A stretch of DNA of 26,458 bases, taken from NCBI GenBank assembly GCA_964636685.1, contig CAZWUK010000025.1:1-26458 (forward strand), written 5' to 3'. Both the position numbers and the translations under genes were made by a program. Below the pieces are notes generated by a model that was given only the letters and a program-made list of their open reading frames with translations, was not told where the DNA came from and searched no databases. Of this stretch, positions 8,958 to 15,784 are shown piece after piece. Position 1 is the stretch's first letter. Each line of letters begins with the position of its first letter. Source of the stretch: CAZWUK01 sp964636685. Lineage in GTDB: Bacteria; Bacillota; Clostridia; Christensenellales; CAG-138.

Positions 8958-9793
8958 GCCTTATGGTCGCTGCCGAACACCTGCATCAGGTGCATCGTTT
9001 CGCGTTTGACAGCCGCCGTGACCGTGGGCATCAATTCAAATGCGCCGGTTTCTTCGGTGAAGGCTTCGTGAGCCGCGCGGGCTGCCGTGAGATTGTTGTG
9101 CGTAAAGATGTTGATCTTGGAAATGCCGCAGCAAACCGTTTGTCGGAATTGCTCGTCGGTCAGTCCCGACCCGCCGTGCAGTACAAGCGGCGCGGGACAG
9201 GCTTTCGAGATCTTCGACAGCACATCATACGAAAGGCAGGGCGTTTTTTTGTATACGCCGTGCGCCGTACCGACCGCGACCGCCAGCGCGTCGCAGCGGC
9301 TCTCCGCCGCAAAGCGGAGCGCGTCCTCGGGGTCGGTGTAGATCGAGCGGTTGACCGCCGCCTCGGCGGAGCCGTTGGAGCCCACATGCCCGATCTCCGC
9401 CTCGACCGAGCAGCCCGCCTTATGCGCGTAGGCGACCATGTCGCGGATGTTTTTGGCGTTTTCTTCAAACGGCAGCATGCTGCAATCATACATGACCGAC
9501 CCAAAGCCCAGATCGACCGCCTGCCGCACAAGCGCCGGATCAAAGCCGTGGTCAAAATGCAGCGTGACGGGTACCTTGGCGCGCTTTGCCATGCCAAGCA
9601 TCATGTCGGCATATTCACTGAGCGTTGCGCCGGGCAGCAGACACTCGGCAGGGCCGATGATGACGGGGCTTTCCAGCTCCTCCGCCGCCTGCAAAATGCC
9701 CTTTGTCATCTCGAGGGTGACGCAGTTAAAGAGTCCCACCGCATACTTTTTTTCACGGGTATCCTTCAAAATTTCGGACAGGTTGACGAGCAT
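8954..9793 (-). CDS. Class II ketose (bis)phosphate aldolase, 279 aa
   Basis: Zinc-dependent aldolase of the FbaA/GatY/KbaY family, cleaving a phosphorylated ketose to dihydroxyacetone phosphate and an aldehyde. Landmarks: LHFDHG (79-83) with the catalytic aspartate D81 and zinc ligand H82, SVEAEIGHVG (129-138), AVGTAHGVY (173-181) with zinc ligand H178, LVLHGGSGL (203-211) with H206, and the GISKINIFT phosphate-binding segment (223-231). Length is normal. GGAGG stands 7 nt before the ATG. It lies 16 bp behind the DeoR gene and overlaps the kinase gene by 4 bp. An aldolase of this family next to an arabinose-isomerase-like protein is unlike an ordinary arabinose operon, where AraD is an unrelated epimerase. 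Confidence 0.9.
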   Translation of the reverse strand: MLVNLSEILKDTREKKYAVGLFNCVTLEMTKGILQAAEELESPVIIGPAECLLPGATLSEYADMMLGMAKRAKVPVTLHFDHGFDPALVRQAVDLGFGSVMYDCSMLPFEENAKNIRDMVAYAHKAGCSVEAEIGHVGSNGSAEAAVNRSIYTDPEDALRFAAESRCDALAVAVGTAHGVYKKTPCLSYDVLSKISKACPAPLVLHGGSGLTDEQFRQTVCCGISKINIFTHNNLTAARAAHEAFTEETGAFELMPTVTAAVKRETMHLMQVFGSDHKA

Positions 9794-9809
9794 ACAATTT
9801 CCTCCGATT

Positions 9810-10604
9810 TCATGATTTCGATGTGTAGGGTAAAAAGGCGGCGCCAGCCGCCGTATACGCTTCCAATTGCGCCTGTTCTGGGCGCTTGTCGGTGATAACG
9901 CCGCTCACGGCGGAGAGCGCGGCGTACGGCACGAGCGAGGTGCGCCGGAATTTATCGTTGTCTGCCAGCACATAGCTTTTGTCGCTGCTGGCAAGCACCG
10001 CCGCAGAAAGGCGCGCCGTCTCAAAATCGGTCGTGGTAAACCCGCGATCCGTCTCGCAGGCGTCCGCGCCGAGGAAGGCTCTGGAAAACCGCAGCCCCGC
10101 GACGGCGTTTTCGGCAAGCTGGCCGCAAAAGTCGCGGCGATTTTTGCGATACCGCCCGCCGACGCAATGGACGTTGCAAACCGATGACAGCAGATTGAGC
10201 GTCACAAGTGAGTTGGTAAACACGGTGATGTTCTCCCGTTTTCCCGTGCGGCAGGCGTCACACAGCGCAGCGGCAAGGCAGGCGTTTGTCGTGCCGCCGT
10301 CAATATACAGCACGTCGCCATTTTGGATCAGGGAGAGCGCGCGCTGCGCGATGGTGCGCTTTCCGCTCTGGCTCTGCTTTTCCAGCTGTTCGTAGCGGTA
10401 TTCCGTTTCTCCCGCGGGTACGCGGCAGACCCCGCCGAAGGTGCGCGCCATATCCTCGCGGCGCGCCAAAAGGTGGATGAGCCGCCGGGCGGTGCTTTCC
10501 GAAACCGAGAGGATCTCCATAATCTGTCTGGTCGTCAGCTCCTCGCGGTTGTCCAGCAACCCGATGAGCTGTTCCAAATGCGCGTTGACTTTTTTTCCCG
10601 CCAT
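9810..10604 (-). CDS. DeoR-family transcriptional regulator, 264 aa
   Basis: First gene of the sugar operon. An N-terminal winged helix-turn-helix (about 22-58, including TTRQIMEILSVSESTARR) is followed by the DeoR sugar-phosphate-sensing domain: YIDGGTTNACL (100-110), FLGADACETDRGFTTTDFE (177-195) and YVLADNDKF (211-219). Such proteins usually repress and are released by a phosphorylated sugar made in the pathway they control. A frame extending to 10658 exists, but ATG 10604 is preferred because GGGAG lies about 7 nt upstream and because the promoter I see (-35 at 10653-10658) would lie inside the longer version. A palindrome overlapping that promoter suggests autorepression. Confidence 0.9.
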   Translation of the reverse strand: MAGKKVNAHLEQLIGLLDNREELTTRQIMEILSVSESTARRLIHLLARREDMARTFGGVCRVPAGETEYRYEQLEKQSQSGKRTIAQRALSLIQNGDVLYIDGGTTNACLAAALCDACRTGKRENITVFTNSLVTLNLLSSVCNVHCVGGRYRKNRRDFCGQLAENAVAGLRFSRAFLGADACETDRGFTTTDFETARLSAAVLASSDKSYVLADNDKFRRTSLVPYAALSAVSGVITDKRPEQAQLEAYTAAGAAFLPYTSKS

Positions 10605-10629
10605 GCAGCTGCTCCCTTCCGTTTGTATC

Positions 10630-10658
10630 AGAATAGCACTTTTGACCGTTTCAGTCAA
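10630..10658 (-). promoter_or_regulatory. Promoter of the DeoR-led sugar operon
   Basis: On the minus strand, TTGACT (10653-10658) and TATTCT (10630-10635) are separated by 17 bp. Transcription should begin near 10623, leaving a leader of about 20 nt that contains the ribosome binding site. The -35 box is embedded in the palindrome at 10642-10658. Confidence 0.65.
10642..10658. promoter_or_regulatory. Putative DeoR operator, site A
   Basis: Quasi-palindrome TTGACCGTTTCAGTCAA with 5-bp arms TTGAC/GTCAA, covering the -35 element and part of the spacer of the operon promoter. Binding here would block transcription. A 14/17 match occurs at 10715-10731 in the same orientation. Assignment to the adjacent regulator is inferred from position. 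Confidence 0.55.
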
Positions 10659-10668
10659 TAATGTGCTG

Positions 10669-10707
10669 AAAAAAAGACGGTTCTCTGCTATTTTACAGAA
10701 AACCGTC
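10669..10707 (-). terminator. Rho-independent terminator of the solo Gfo/Idh gene
   Basis: Read on the minus strand, arms 10707-10696 and 10687-10676 form a 12-bp stem with one mismatch around an 8-nt loop, followed directly by seven U residues (A-run at 10669-10675). It isolates the Gfo/Idh gene from the DeoR-led operon and lies between the two putative operators. Confidence 0.85.
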
Positions 10708-10714
10708 CGTTGAA

Positions 10715-10731
10715 TTGATCGTTTCGGTCAG
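10715..10731. promoter_or_regulatory. Putative DeoR operator, site B
   Basis: TTGATCGTTTCGGTCAG, a 14/17 match to site A in the same orientation. It lies 73 bp from site A, close to seven helical turns, in the short gap behind the Gfo/Idh gene ending at 10739. It does not overlap a recognised promoter. Confidence 0.5.
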
Positions 10732-10738
10732 ATACGCT

Positions 10739-11884
10739 TTACAGCAGCACCGGACAGATCGTGCCGGACTCGGCCGACGCCTTGGCCGCAAGGCACACCG
10801 CCGCGCTGGCAAGCCCCGCCGCCAGATCGGATTTGGGCGTCTTGCCGTCCAGCAGCTCCATAAACTCCTGCGCCAGACGCTCGTCGCCGCCAAAGTGCAG
10901 TCCGGCGCCGAGCTTGAATTCATGCGTCACGGTCTGCGGGGTAAAATACCGATCCTCGCGCACCACGGAGGTGTAAAAGTCAAATTCCGCGCTGCCCTCC
11001 GTGCCGATCAGGCGGCAGCCGCGCCGCGCCGCGCCCTTCTTGACCATAAAATTCTGATTGTAGCTGATGATCGTGCCGCTCTTGCAGGTGAAGATCGCGC
11101 TTGCTTCGTCCTCGTTGCCCGTATCCTCTGCAAAGCAGCAGCAGTCGCCCTGTACGTCGTCCTTCAAGATCTTGCCTACCACATAGCTGCTCTCGCGGCA
11201 GGTGCGATATTCCGGGCAGTCCGGGCAGTGCAGCCCCGCCTCACGGTCGCCGCGAAAGTGCAGCTTTGCCGTTCTTGCGAACGCGTCCACGGGGATTTCG
11301 CCGATTAAATATTGAATATAGTCCAGGTCGTGGGTCGCCTTTTGCAAAAACAGTCCGCCCGTCTCGGTGGGGTCGCGATACCAGCTGTGATAATACACGC
11401 TGCCGTAGGGAACGTTGTTGATGGCCTGCACCATGGTGATCTTGCCCAGCGTACCGGTATCGACGATGCGCTTCATCTCCTGTACGGCGACGGCGACCCG
11501 CAGCGGGAAGGATACGACGACCTGACCGGTCTTGCCTTCTGCGGCGCGCTTTAGCAGCTCATACTGTCCTTGGCTAATGCAAACGGGCTTTTCCAAAAAC
11601 AGCGGAATATCGCGCTCCAGCACAAGGCTTGCCAGTCTTGCGTGCTGCGAGCAGCGCGTTCCGATAAATACGCCGTCGAGCTTTGCCGTGTTGAGCATCC
11701 CCTCCGCCGTATCATAAAACGTTACGCCCGAAAAATACGGATCGTCCTTGATCTCCTCCGCAATCTCCGCTTTGCGCGGATCGACGATGGCGACCACCTG
11801 CATGTCCGCTTCCAGCGTCCGGAAAGCGTTCATCATGGTGCGCGAACGCAGTCCGTAGCCGATGAAACCGATTTTTTTCGTCAT
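10739..11884 (-). CDS. Gfo/Idh/MocA family oxidoreductase with a cysteine cluster, 381 aa
   Basis: Rossmann N-terminus IGFIGYGLRSR (5-15), the FLEKPV motif (97-101) and the family segment GGLFLQKATHDLDYIQYL (177-193), which carries the conserved histidine/aspartate of the substrate site. In the second domain residues 220-229 read CPDCPEYRTC, followed by CCC at about 248-250; this Cys-rich insertion is absent from the other Gfo/Idh protein of the window and may bind a metal. ATG 11884 is chosen: GGAGG stands 10 nt upstream and a convincing promoter lies between 11884 and the start of the longer frame at 11947. It is transcribed alone, with its own terminator. Substrate unknown; sugar or sugar-acid dehydrogenase, or an NAD-dependent glycosidase, are possible. 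Confidence 0.88.
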   Translation of the reverse strand: MTKKIGFIGYGLRSRTMMNAFRTLEADMQVVAIVDPRKAEIAEEIKDDPYFSGVTFYDTAEGMLNTAKLDGVFIGTRCSQHARLASLVLERDIPLFLEKPVCISQGQYELLKRAAEGKTGQVVVSFPLRVAVAVQEMKRIVDTGTLGKITMVQAINNVPYGSVYYHSWYRDPTETGGLFLQKATHDLDYIQYLIGEIPVDAFARTAKLHFRGDREAGLHCPDCPEYRTCRESSYVVGKILKDDVQGDCCCFAEDTGNEDEASAIFTCKSGTIISYNQNFMVKKGAARRGCRLIGTEGSAEFDFYTSVVREDRYFTPQTVTHEFKLGAGLHFGGDERLAQEFMELLDGKTPKSDLAAGLASAAVCLAAKASAESGTICPVLL

Positions 11885-11918
11885 GGCGTCTTTTCCTCCA
11901 TTACATGTATTTGACAGC

Positions 11919-11946
11919 ATTGTAACACGCTTTTGCCCCTTGTCCA
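11919..11946 (-). promoter_or_regulatory. Promoter of the solo Gfo/Idh gene
   Basis: On the minus strand, TGGACA (11941-11946) and TACAAT (11919-11924) are spaced by 16 bp, and the -10 box is preceded by TGT as an extended -10. Each box matches consensus in five of six positions. The leader to ATG 11884 is about 28 nt. Confidence 0.65.
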
Positions 11947-12030
11947 TCCCCCGGCGGAAGAAAGGCGGCGCGATGGAGGGCGCTGTATCAGATTATACAT
12001 AGCAGTCCGTATTATTTTCCGGCGTATCAA

Positions 12031-12062
12031 TATTAGCGTTGATTATTAGCGAAAAAATCAAC
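12031..12062. promoter_or_regulatory. Repeats upstream of the transporter promoter, possible activator site
   Basis: TATTAGCG occurs twice (12031-12038 and 12044-12051), a 13-bp period. Overlapping it, GTTGATT (12038-12044) and AATCAAC (12056-12062) form a 7-bp inverted repeat. The block ends 52 bp before the -35 box, a position suited to an upstream activator such as an AraC-type response regulator often linked to Lpl-type transporters. No such regulator is encoded in the window. Confidence 0.4.
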
Positions 12063-12114
12063 TAATTTTGTCAAAAATGCAAAAAAAAATTATCTTCTTT
12101 TCCGTCGTCTCGTA

Positions 12115-12143
12115 TTGACTTGTTGCGTAAGATTTAGTATGAT
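12115..12143 (+). promoter_or_regulatory. Promoter of the ABC transporter operon
   Basis: TTGACT (12115-12120), 17-bp spacer, TATGAT (12138-12143); each box differs from consensus at one position. AT-rich DNA and an A-tract lie directly upstream. Transcription should begin near 12150. Confidence 0.7.
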
Positions 12144-12298
12144 GCGCTTATAAAAAGAACACTCCGGCTCTGGCAATGCCGCAAAAATGACCGAATTCCA
12201 CGTGCTGAACCACGCAAAACAATCCCTTTTATTTGCAAAGTCACAGGCTGACCGAGATAGCTAATAATTACTAATAAATTTCCCCGGAGGTCGCTGCA

Positions 12299-12823
12299 AT
12301 GGAGGAAATGAATTTGTCCGTTGATACAGGCAGTAAACGCAAGCAAAAAGAACAAAAGGATTACCGCATGCACGCCGGCAGGAACAANNNNNNNNNNNNN
12401 NNNNNNNNNNNNNNNNNNNNNNNNNNNNNNNNNNNNNNNNNNNNNNNNNNNNNNNNNNNNNNNNNNNNNNNNNNNNNNNNNNNNNNNTATGAAAGCGCCG
12501 CCATCGACGGTGCAAACCGCAAGGACATGCTGCTGCACATCACGCTGCCGCGCATCATGCCCAGCATCTGCATCATGCTGATACTGAATCTCGCGTCGCT
12601 GTTTGTCTCCAACTTCGACCAGGTGTATAACCTTTATAACAACTACATCCTCTCGACGGGCGACGTGCTCTCTACGTATATTTATCGCATCAGCCTCGGC
12701 GGCTCGGGCACAAACTTTGAGCTTTCCACCGCAACGAATTTCCTGCTCAACACCATGGGCCTGATCGTTGTGCTGCTGGCCAACAAGTTCATCAACAAGC
12801 TCGACGTCCAGGGCATTTTCTGA
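12299..12823 (+). CDS. Sugar ABC transporter permease (LplB/YteP type), middle lost in the assembly gap
   Basis: Only the two ends are readable. The N-terminal 29 residues are hydrophilic and Lys-rich (MEEMNLSVDTGSKRKQK) and start 8 nt after GGAGG. The C-terminal 111 residues carry the permease EAA-loop (YESAAIDGANRKDMLLHITL), which contacts the ATPase, and the family ending VVLLANKFINKLDVQGIF. Such permeases have about 290-320 residues and six membrane helices, so 150-180 residues, including most helices, are missing. The frame that happens to stay open across the 100 Ns is not a real protein. It is followed after 12 bp by the partner permease. Expected role: one half of the membrane channel for oligosaccharide import. 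Confidence 0.8.
   Translation: MEEMNLSVDTGSKRKQKEQKDYRMHAGRNXXXXXXXXXXXXXXXXXXXXXXXXXXXXXXXXXXYESAAIDGANRKDMLLHITLPRIMPSICIMLILNLASLFVSNFDQVYNLYNNYILSTGDVLSTYIYRISLGGSGTNFELSTATNFLLNTMGLIVVLLANKFINKLDVQGIF
12388..12487. other. Assembly gap, 100 Ns
   Basis: Exactly 100 Ns, the conventional placeholder for a gap of unknown length. By comparison with the permease family about 450-550 bp of true sequence should lie here. Confidence 0.97.
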
Positions 12824-12835
12824 GGAGGAGGTGGA

Positions 12836-13774
12836 ATGATGATGATGAAAAATGCTTCCGCTCCGAAAAGGAAATATCGCCGCACGATGGTGCAGGTAGC
12901 GGGGTTCAACTTCTACGACGTATTCATCTATGTGTTCTGTATCGGCTTCGCGCTTTTGTGCGTGTATCCCATGTGGTACGTGCTGATAAGCTCGGTTACG
13001 CCGTATGCCGAGTTTGCCAAGGGCGGATTGATGATTTGGCCGACCGGCGGCATCGATCTGCAATATTATAAAGCGATTTTTACCACCAAGGCGTTCACCA
13101 ACAGCATGTGGATCTCCGTATCCAAGACCGCGCTGGCGACGGTTCTGTCCATGCTTGTGACCGCGACCATGGCGTACGGCTGCTCCAAATCGCACGTCAA
13201 GGGCATGAAGTTCATCAATGCGCTGGTGGTATTCAACCTCTTTTTCACCGGCGGTCTGATCCCGCAGTACATGCTCTACAAATCGCTGGGTCTGCTTCGT
13301 TCCTTCTGGGTCATGGTCATCCCCGGCGCTTTGAATATCACCTACTACATCATCATGCGCAACTATTTCTCCTATTCGGTTCCCAAGGAGCTGGAGGAGG
13401 CGGCGCTGCTGGACGGCTGTACCGAGGTCGGCGTGTTTTTCCGGGTCATCGTACCCATTTCGCGTTCCATGCTCGCCGCCATCGCTCTGTTTATCGCGGT
13501 TATCAACTGGAACGACTACTACAGCTACATGATGTTCATCTCCAATAAGACCGAGCTCCAGCCCTTTGTCTGGATCCTGCGGCGAATGCTTGTGGACCAG
13601 TCGATGATGAATCAGGTACGAAACGGCGCCGTATCCCTCGGTATGGAGCTTCCGCCGCCGATGGCGCTGCGGATGGCGACGATCATCTGCGCCATGGTGC
13701 CGATCATGTGCGTCTATCCTTTCTTACAGCCGTATTTTACCAGCGGCATCACCCTTGGCGCGATCAAGGAATAA
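12836..13774 (+). CDS. Sugar ABC transporter permease (LplC/YtcP type), 312 aa
   Basis: Inner half-channel partner of the preceding permease. Hydrophobic helices are visible from about 28-52, 95-115, 125-140, 155-172, 208-225 and 280-300. The cytoplasmic EAA loop EEAALLDGCTEVGVFFRVIVP (188-208) has the conserved glycine G194. The C-terminus FLQPYFTSGITLGAIKE is characteristic of the carbohydrate-uptake family in which the system lacks its own ATPase gene. Four ATG codons in a row make the exact start uncertain; the first, 12836, directly follows a GGAGGAGGTGG ribosome binding site. It lies 12 bp after the first permease gene and 70 bp before the solute-binding protein gene. Confidence 0.93.
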   Translation: MMMMKNASAPKRKYRRTMVQVAGFNFYDVFIYVFCIGFALLCVYPMWYVLISSVTPYAEFAKGGLMIWPTGGIDLQYYKAIFTTKAFTNSMWISVSKTALATVLSMLVTATMAYGCSKSHVKGMKFINALVVFNLFFTGGLIPQYMLYKSLGLLRSFWVMVIPGALNITYYIIMRNYFSYSVPKELEEAALLDGCTEVGVFFRVIVPISRSMLAAIALFIAVINWNDYYSYMMFISNKTELQPFVWILRRMLVDQSMMNQVRNGAVSLGMELPPPMALRMATIICAMVPIMCVYPFLQPYFTSGITLGAIKE

Positions 13775-13844
13775 AACATGTCAATTTTGCCGCGGCGCGA
13801 TGATCGCGTTGTCGGCAGGAGATAAAAAAGGAGGAAAATCATTC

Positions 13845-15578
13845 ATGAAGAAGTTCTTGGCAATGTTCCTGGTTCTCGTGATGGCATGCAGCCTGTTTGC
13901 AGGATGCAAAACCGCCGAGCCCGAAGTTACGACCGAACCCGAAGTTACGGAAGCGGCGGAACCCACCGAAGTACCGGTCGTCACCAACGCAGACCGTGAA
14001 ACCGTCAATATCCGCTTTGCGCAGTTTGGCAACAGCGTAGACGACGCGGCCGGCATGGCGGCGGATCCCATCAAGGCAGCGATCGAAGAAGCCTGCAACG
14101 TGACGCTTGAGTACGACACGGGCACGGACGGATTTGACGATCGTATGCAGACCGAGCTCTTCACCGGCGGCGCAGCAGAGCTGTTCCCGACCTGGGGCGA
14201 GAGCGACAAGATCGCCAAGTGGGTTGCGGAAGATCTGGTTGTCAACATCAGCGAGATCATCAACGCGGAACCCGACCGTTACCCCACCCTGTACAAGATG
14301 ATTAACTCTGCCGAGTACAAGCAGCTCAACGAGCTCTATACCGGCGACGCGGAAAACGCCTATGCGATCTACAGCATCGCGGCGTTTGCGGATCCGTCCT
14401 TTGCAGGCGTACCCGTTTACAATCAGGCGATCCTCGACGCGGTCAACGGCGGCGCAGTCCCCGCGACGGTCGAAGAATTCCTGACCTATGCAGCAGCGGC
14501 TGGCAAAGCCGGTTATGTCGGCTGGTGGCCGCGCAACAACAAGCTCACCAACTGGGCGGAAATCGACAAGACCTTGGCAGCCCCGCAGGGCACCACGATC
14601 CTGGCTCCCTCCGGCGACGCATGGCAGGGCTTCGTCCCCTCCGGCACGCTGGGCACGGATGATGAAAAGTGGACGCTGGCAACGACGAGCGACGCTTCCA
14701 AGGCAGTCGTCAAGCAGCTGGCCGAGCTCTACAAGAACGGCGGTCTGGACAGCGGCATCGGCGTCAAGGGCGACTTTGACGACGCATATGCTGATTTCGG
14801 CATGGGCAAGATCGGCGCAATGAACTTTGGCTTCGGTTATCCGGGTCAGTTCCGTGACTTCTACAAGACCGCTTGGGCGGCTGTGAACGCAGAAGCCAAG
14901 ACCACCGATCTGACGCTGGGCACCGCGCTCACCTCTAACGGCAGCTACGGTCACACCTACACCACCGGTACGTGGGTTGGCGCGCACTACTTCATCCCCA
15001 CCTCCTGCACGTATGCGGATCGCGTTCTCGACCTCGTCGAGTTCCTCGCAAGCCAGGCCGGTCAGGATCTGTGCCACAATACCACCAACTATGAGTATCG
15101 CGCAGACCAGGGCACTGATTTCTGGAAAGCAGCAACTGCTCCTTACGGCTACGATGACGGCCGCTGCAAGTACGTATGGTTCAGCTATCTGTTCAGCGGC
15201 ACGGAGTATCAGGTAGACTTCACCAACAACGATTGGTGGACTGCCGTCTCCAAACCGATCGACAACAGCGAAAAATGGGCAACCGAAGAAGACCGCGCAC
15301 TGGTCGAATACGCTCGTGGCATCGTCTCCGGCTACCGTGACGAAGTCGTCACCGCTCTGCCGGCTTACTACGGACTCATCAGCCTGCCCGCAGAAGCAGC
15401 TGACATCCGCACGAAGCTCTCCGACATCACCAACGAGTACCTGACCCAGATGGTCGGTGGTCAGCTGGATGTTGAGACCGCATGGGCAGACTATGTTGCA
15501 GCCTACGAAGCGGCCGGCGCAGCACAGCTCGAAACCATGGTCAACGAAGCAATCGCGGCAGCCCGCGCGCTTGGTTAA
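13845..15578 (+). CDS. ABC transporter substrate-binding lipoprotein, 577 aa
   Basis: Extracytoplasmic, membrane-anchored receptor that captures the oligosaccharide for the two permeases. Signal sequence MKKFLAMFLVLVMACSLFAGC with the lipobox ending at Cys21. An acidic Thr/Pro/Glu linker (about 22-46) follows, built partly from a repeated PEVT unit, before the family 1-type binding fold. Aromatic-rich segments such as GWWPRNNKLTNW and YKTAWAAVNAE suit carbohydrate stacking. ATG 13845 is chosen because it starts the signal peptide and follows AAGGAGG; the longer frame from 13755 overlaps the permease gene. The roughly 580-residue size fits LplA-like receptors. Ligand is not deducible. A strong terminator follows 24 bp after the stop. 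Confidence 0.93.
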   Translation: MKKFLAMFLVLVMACSLFAGCKTAEPEVTTEPEVTEAAEPTEVPVVTNADRETVNIRFAQFGNSVDDAAGMAADPIKAAIEEACNVTLEYDTGTDGFDDRMQTELFTGGAAELFPTWGESDKIAKWVAEDLVVNISEIINAEPDRYPTLYKMINSAEYKQLNELYTGDAENAYAIYSIAAFADPSFAGVPVYNQAILDAVNGGAVPATVEEFLTYAAAAGKAGYVGWWPRNNKLTNWAEIDKTLAAPQGTTILAPSGDAWQGFVPSGTLGTDDEKWTLATTSDASKAVVKQLAELYKNGGLDSGIGVKGDFDDAYADFGMGKIGAMNFGFGYPGQFRDFYKTAWAAVNAEAKTTDLTLGTALTSNGSYGHTYTTGTWVGAHYFIPTSCTYADRVLDLVEFLASQAGQDLCHNTTNYEYRADQGTDFWKAATAPYGYDDGRCKYVWFSYLFSGTEYQVDFTNNDWWTAVSKPIDNSEKWATEEDRALVEYARGIVSGYRDEVVTALPAYYGLISLPAEAADIRTKLSDITNEYLTQMVGGQLDVETAWADYVAAYEAAGAAQLETMVNEAIAAARALG

Positions 15579-15602
15579 TCGAATCTCGGATAGGAAACCA
15601 TC

Positions 15603-15635
15603 AGCCCCGCCCCTCATCGGGGCGGGGCTCTTTTT
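15603..15635 (+). terminator. Rho-independent terminator after the solute-binding protein gene
   Basis: Arms AGCCCCGCCCC (15603-15613) and GGGGCGGGGCT (15619-15629) form an 11-bp GC-rich stem with a 5-nt loop, followed by CTTTTT. Placed inside a string of co-directional genes, it may act as a partial terminator that keeps receptor mRNA above that of the downstream enzymes. Confidence 0.88.
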
Positions 15636-15784
15636 CCAAAGAACCTCTCCCTGCCGCATTGGGCGGCATGGTATCATGTAGGCGGACGCAAGCGCGTGCG
15701 TTTCGCGTACAAGCCGGCAACGTGCCGGCAGAAAATTGCTTTGATTTGAAGTTTAGCGCGGCAATGCCGCAAGAAGGAGACAGT
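15636..15784 (+). other. Hairpin-rich leader before the esterase gene
   Basis: Three short inverted repeats follow one another: TGCCGC/GCGGCA (15652-15657 and 15663-15668), GCCGGC twice (15713-15718 and 15724-15729) and GCGGC/GCCGC (15758-15762 and 15766-15770), the last one just before the ribosome binding site. No convincing promoter was found; TATCAT at about 15672 could be a -10 box but lacks a good -35 partner. Confidence 0.4.

Larger units (their letters stand above)
11947..12298. other. Intergenic region between divergent transcripts
   Basis: This gene-free stretch becomes strongly AT-rich from about 12000 to 12115. It holds a direct repeat and an inverted repeat near 12031-12062, an A9 tract at 12081-12089 and the transporter promoter at 12115-12143, then a leader of about 150 nt. 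A 25-codon frame from ATG 12187 to 12264 lacks a ribosome binding site and is not called a gene. No riboswitch or other known RNA was recognised. Confidence 0.7.

Noticed and set aside
10605..10658. An 18-residue N-terminal extension of the DeoR regulator
   Set aside because: It would overlap the operon promoter and lacks a ribosome binding site, while ATG 10604 has one.
12187..12264. A 25-codon frame in the transporter leader as a possible regulatory upstream peptide
   Set aside because: No ribosome binding site, no repeated regulatory codons and no attenuator hairpin following it.
12134..13195. A 353-codon minus-strand frame through the N gap
   Set aside because: It reads through placeholder Ns and is antisense to two permease genes.
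13839..15677. A 612-codon open frame on the minus strand, antisense to the solute-binding protein gene
   Set aside because: The plus strand encodes a signal peptide, lipobox and ribosome binding site; the antisense frame is a by-product of GC-rich third positions and has no ribosome binding site or family features.
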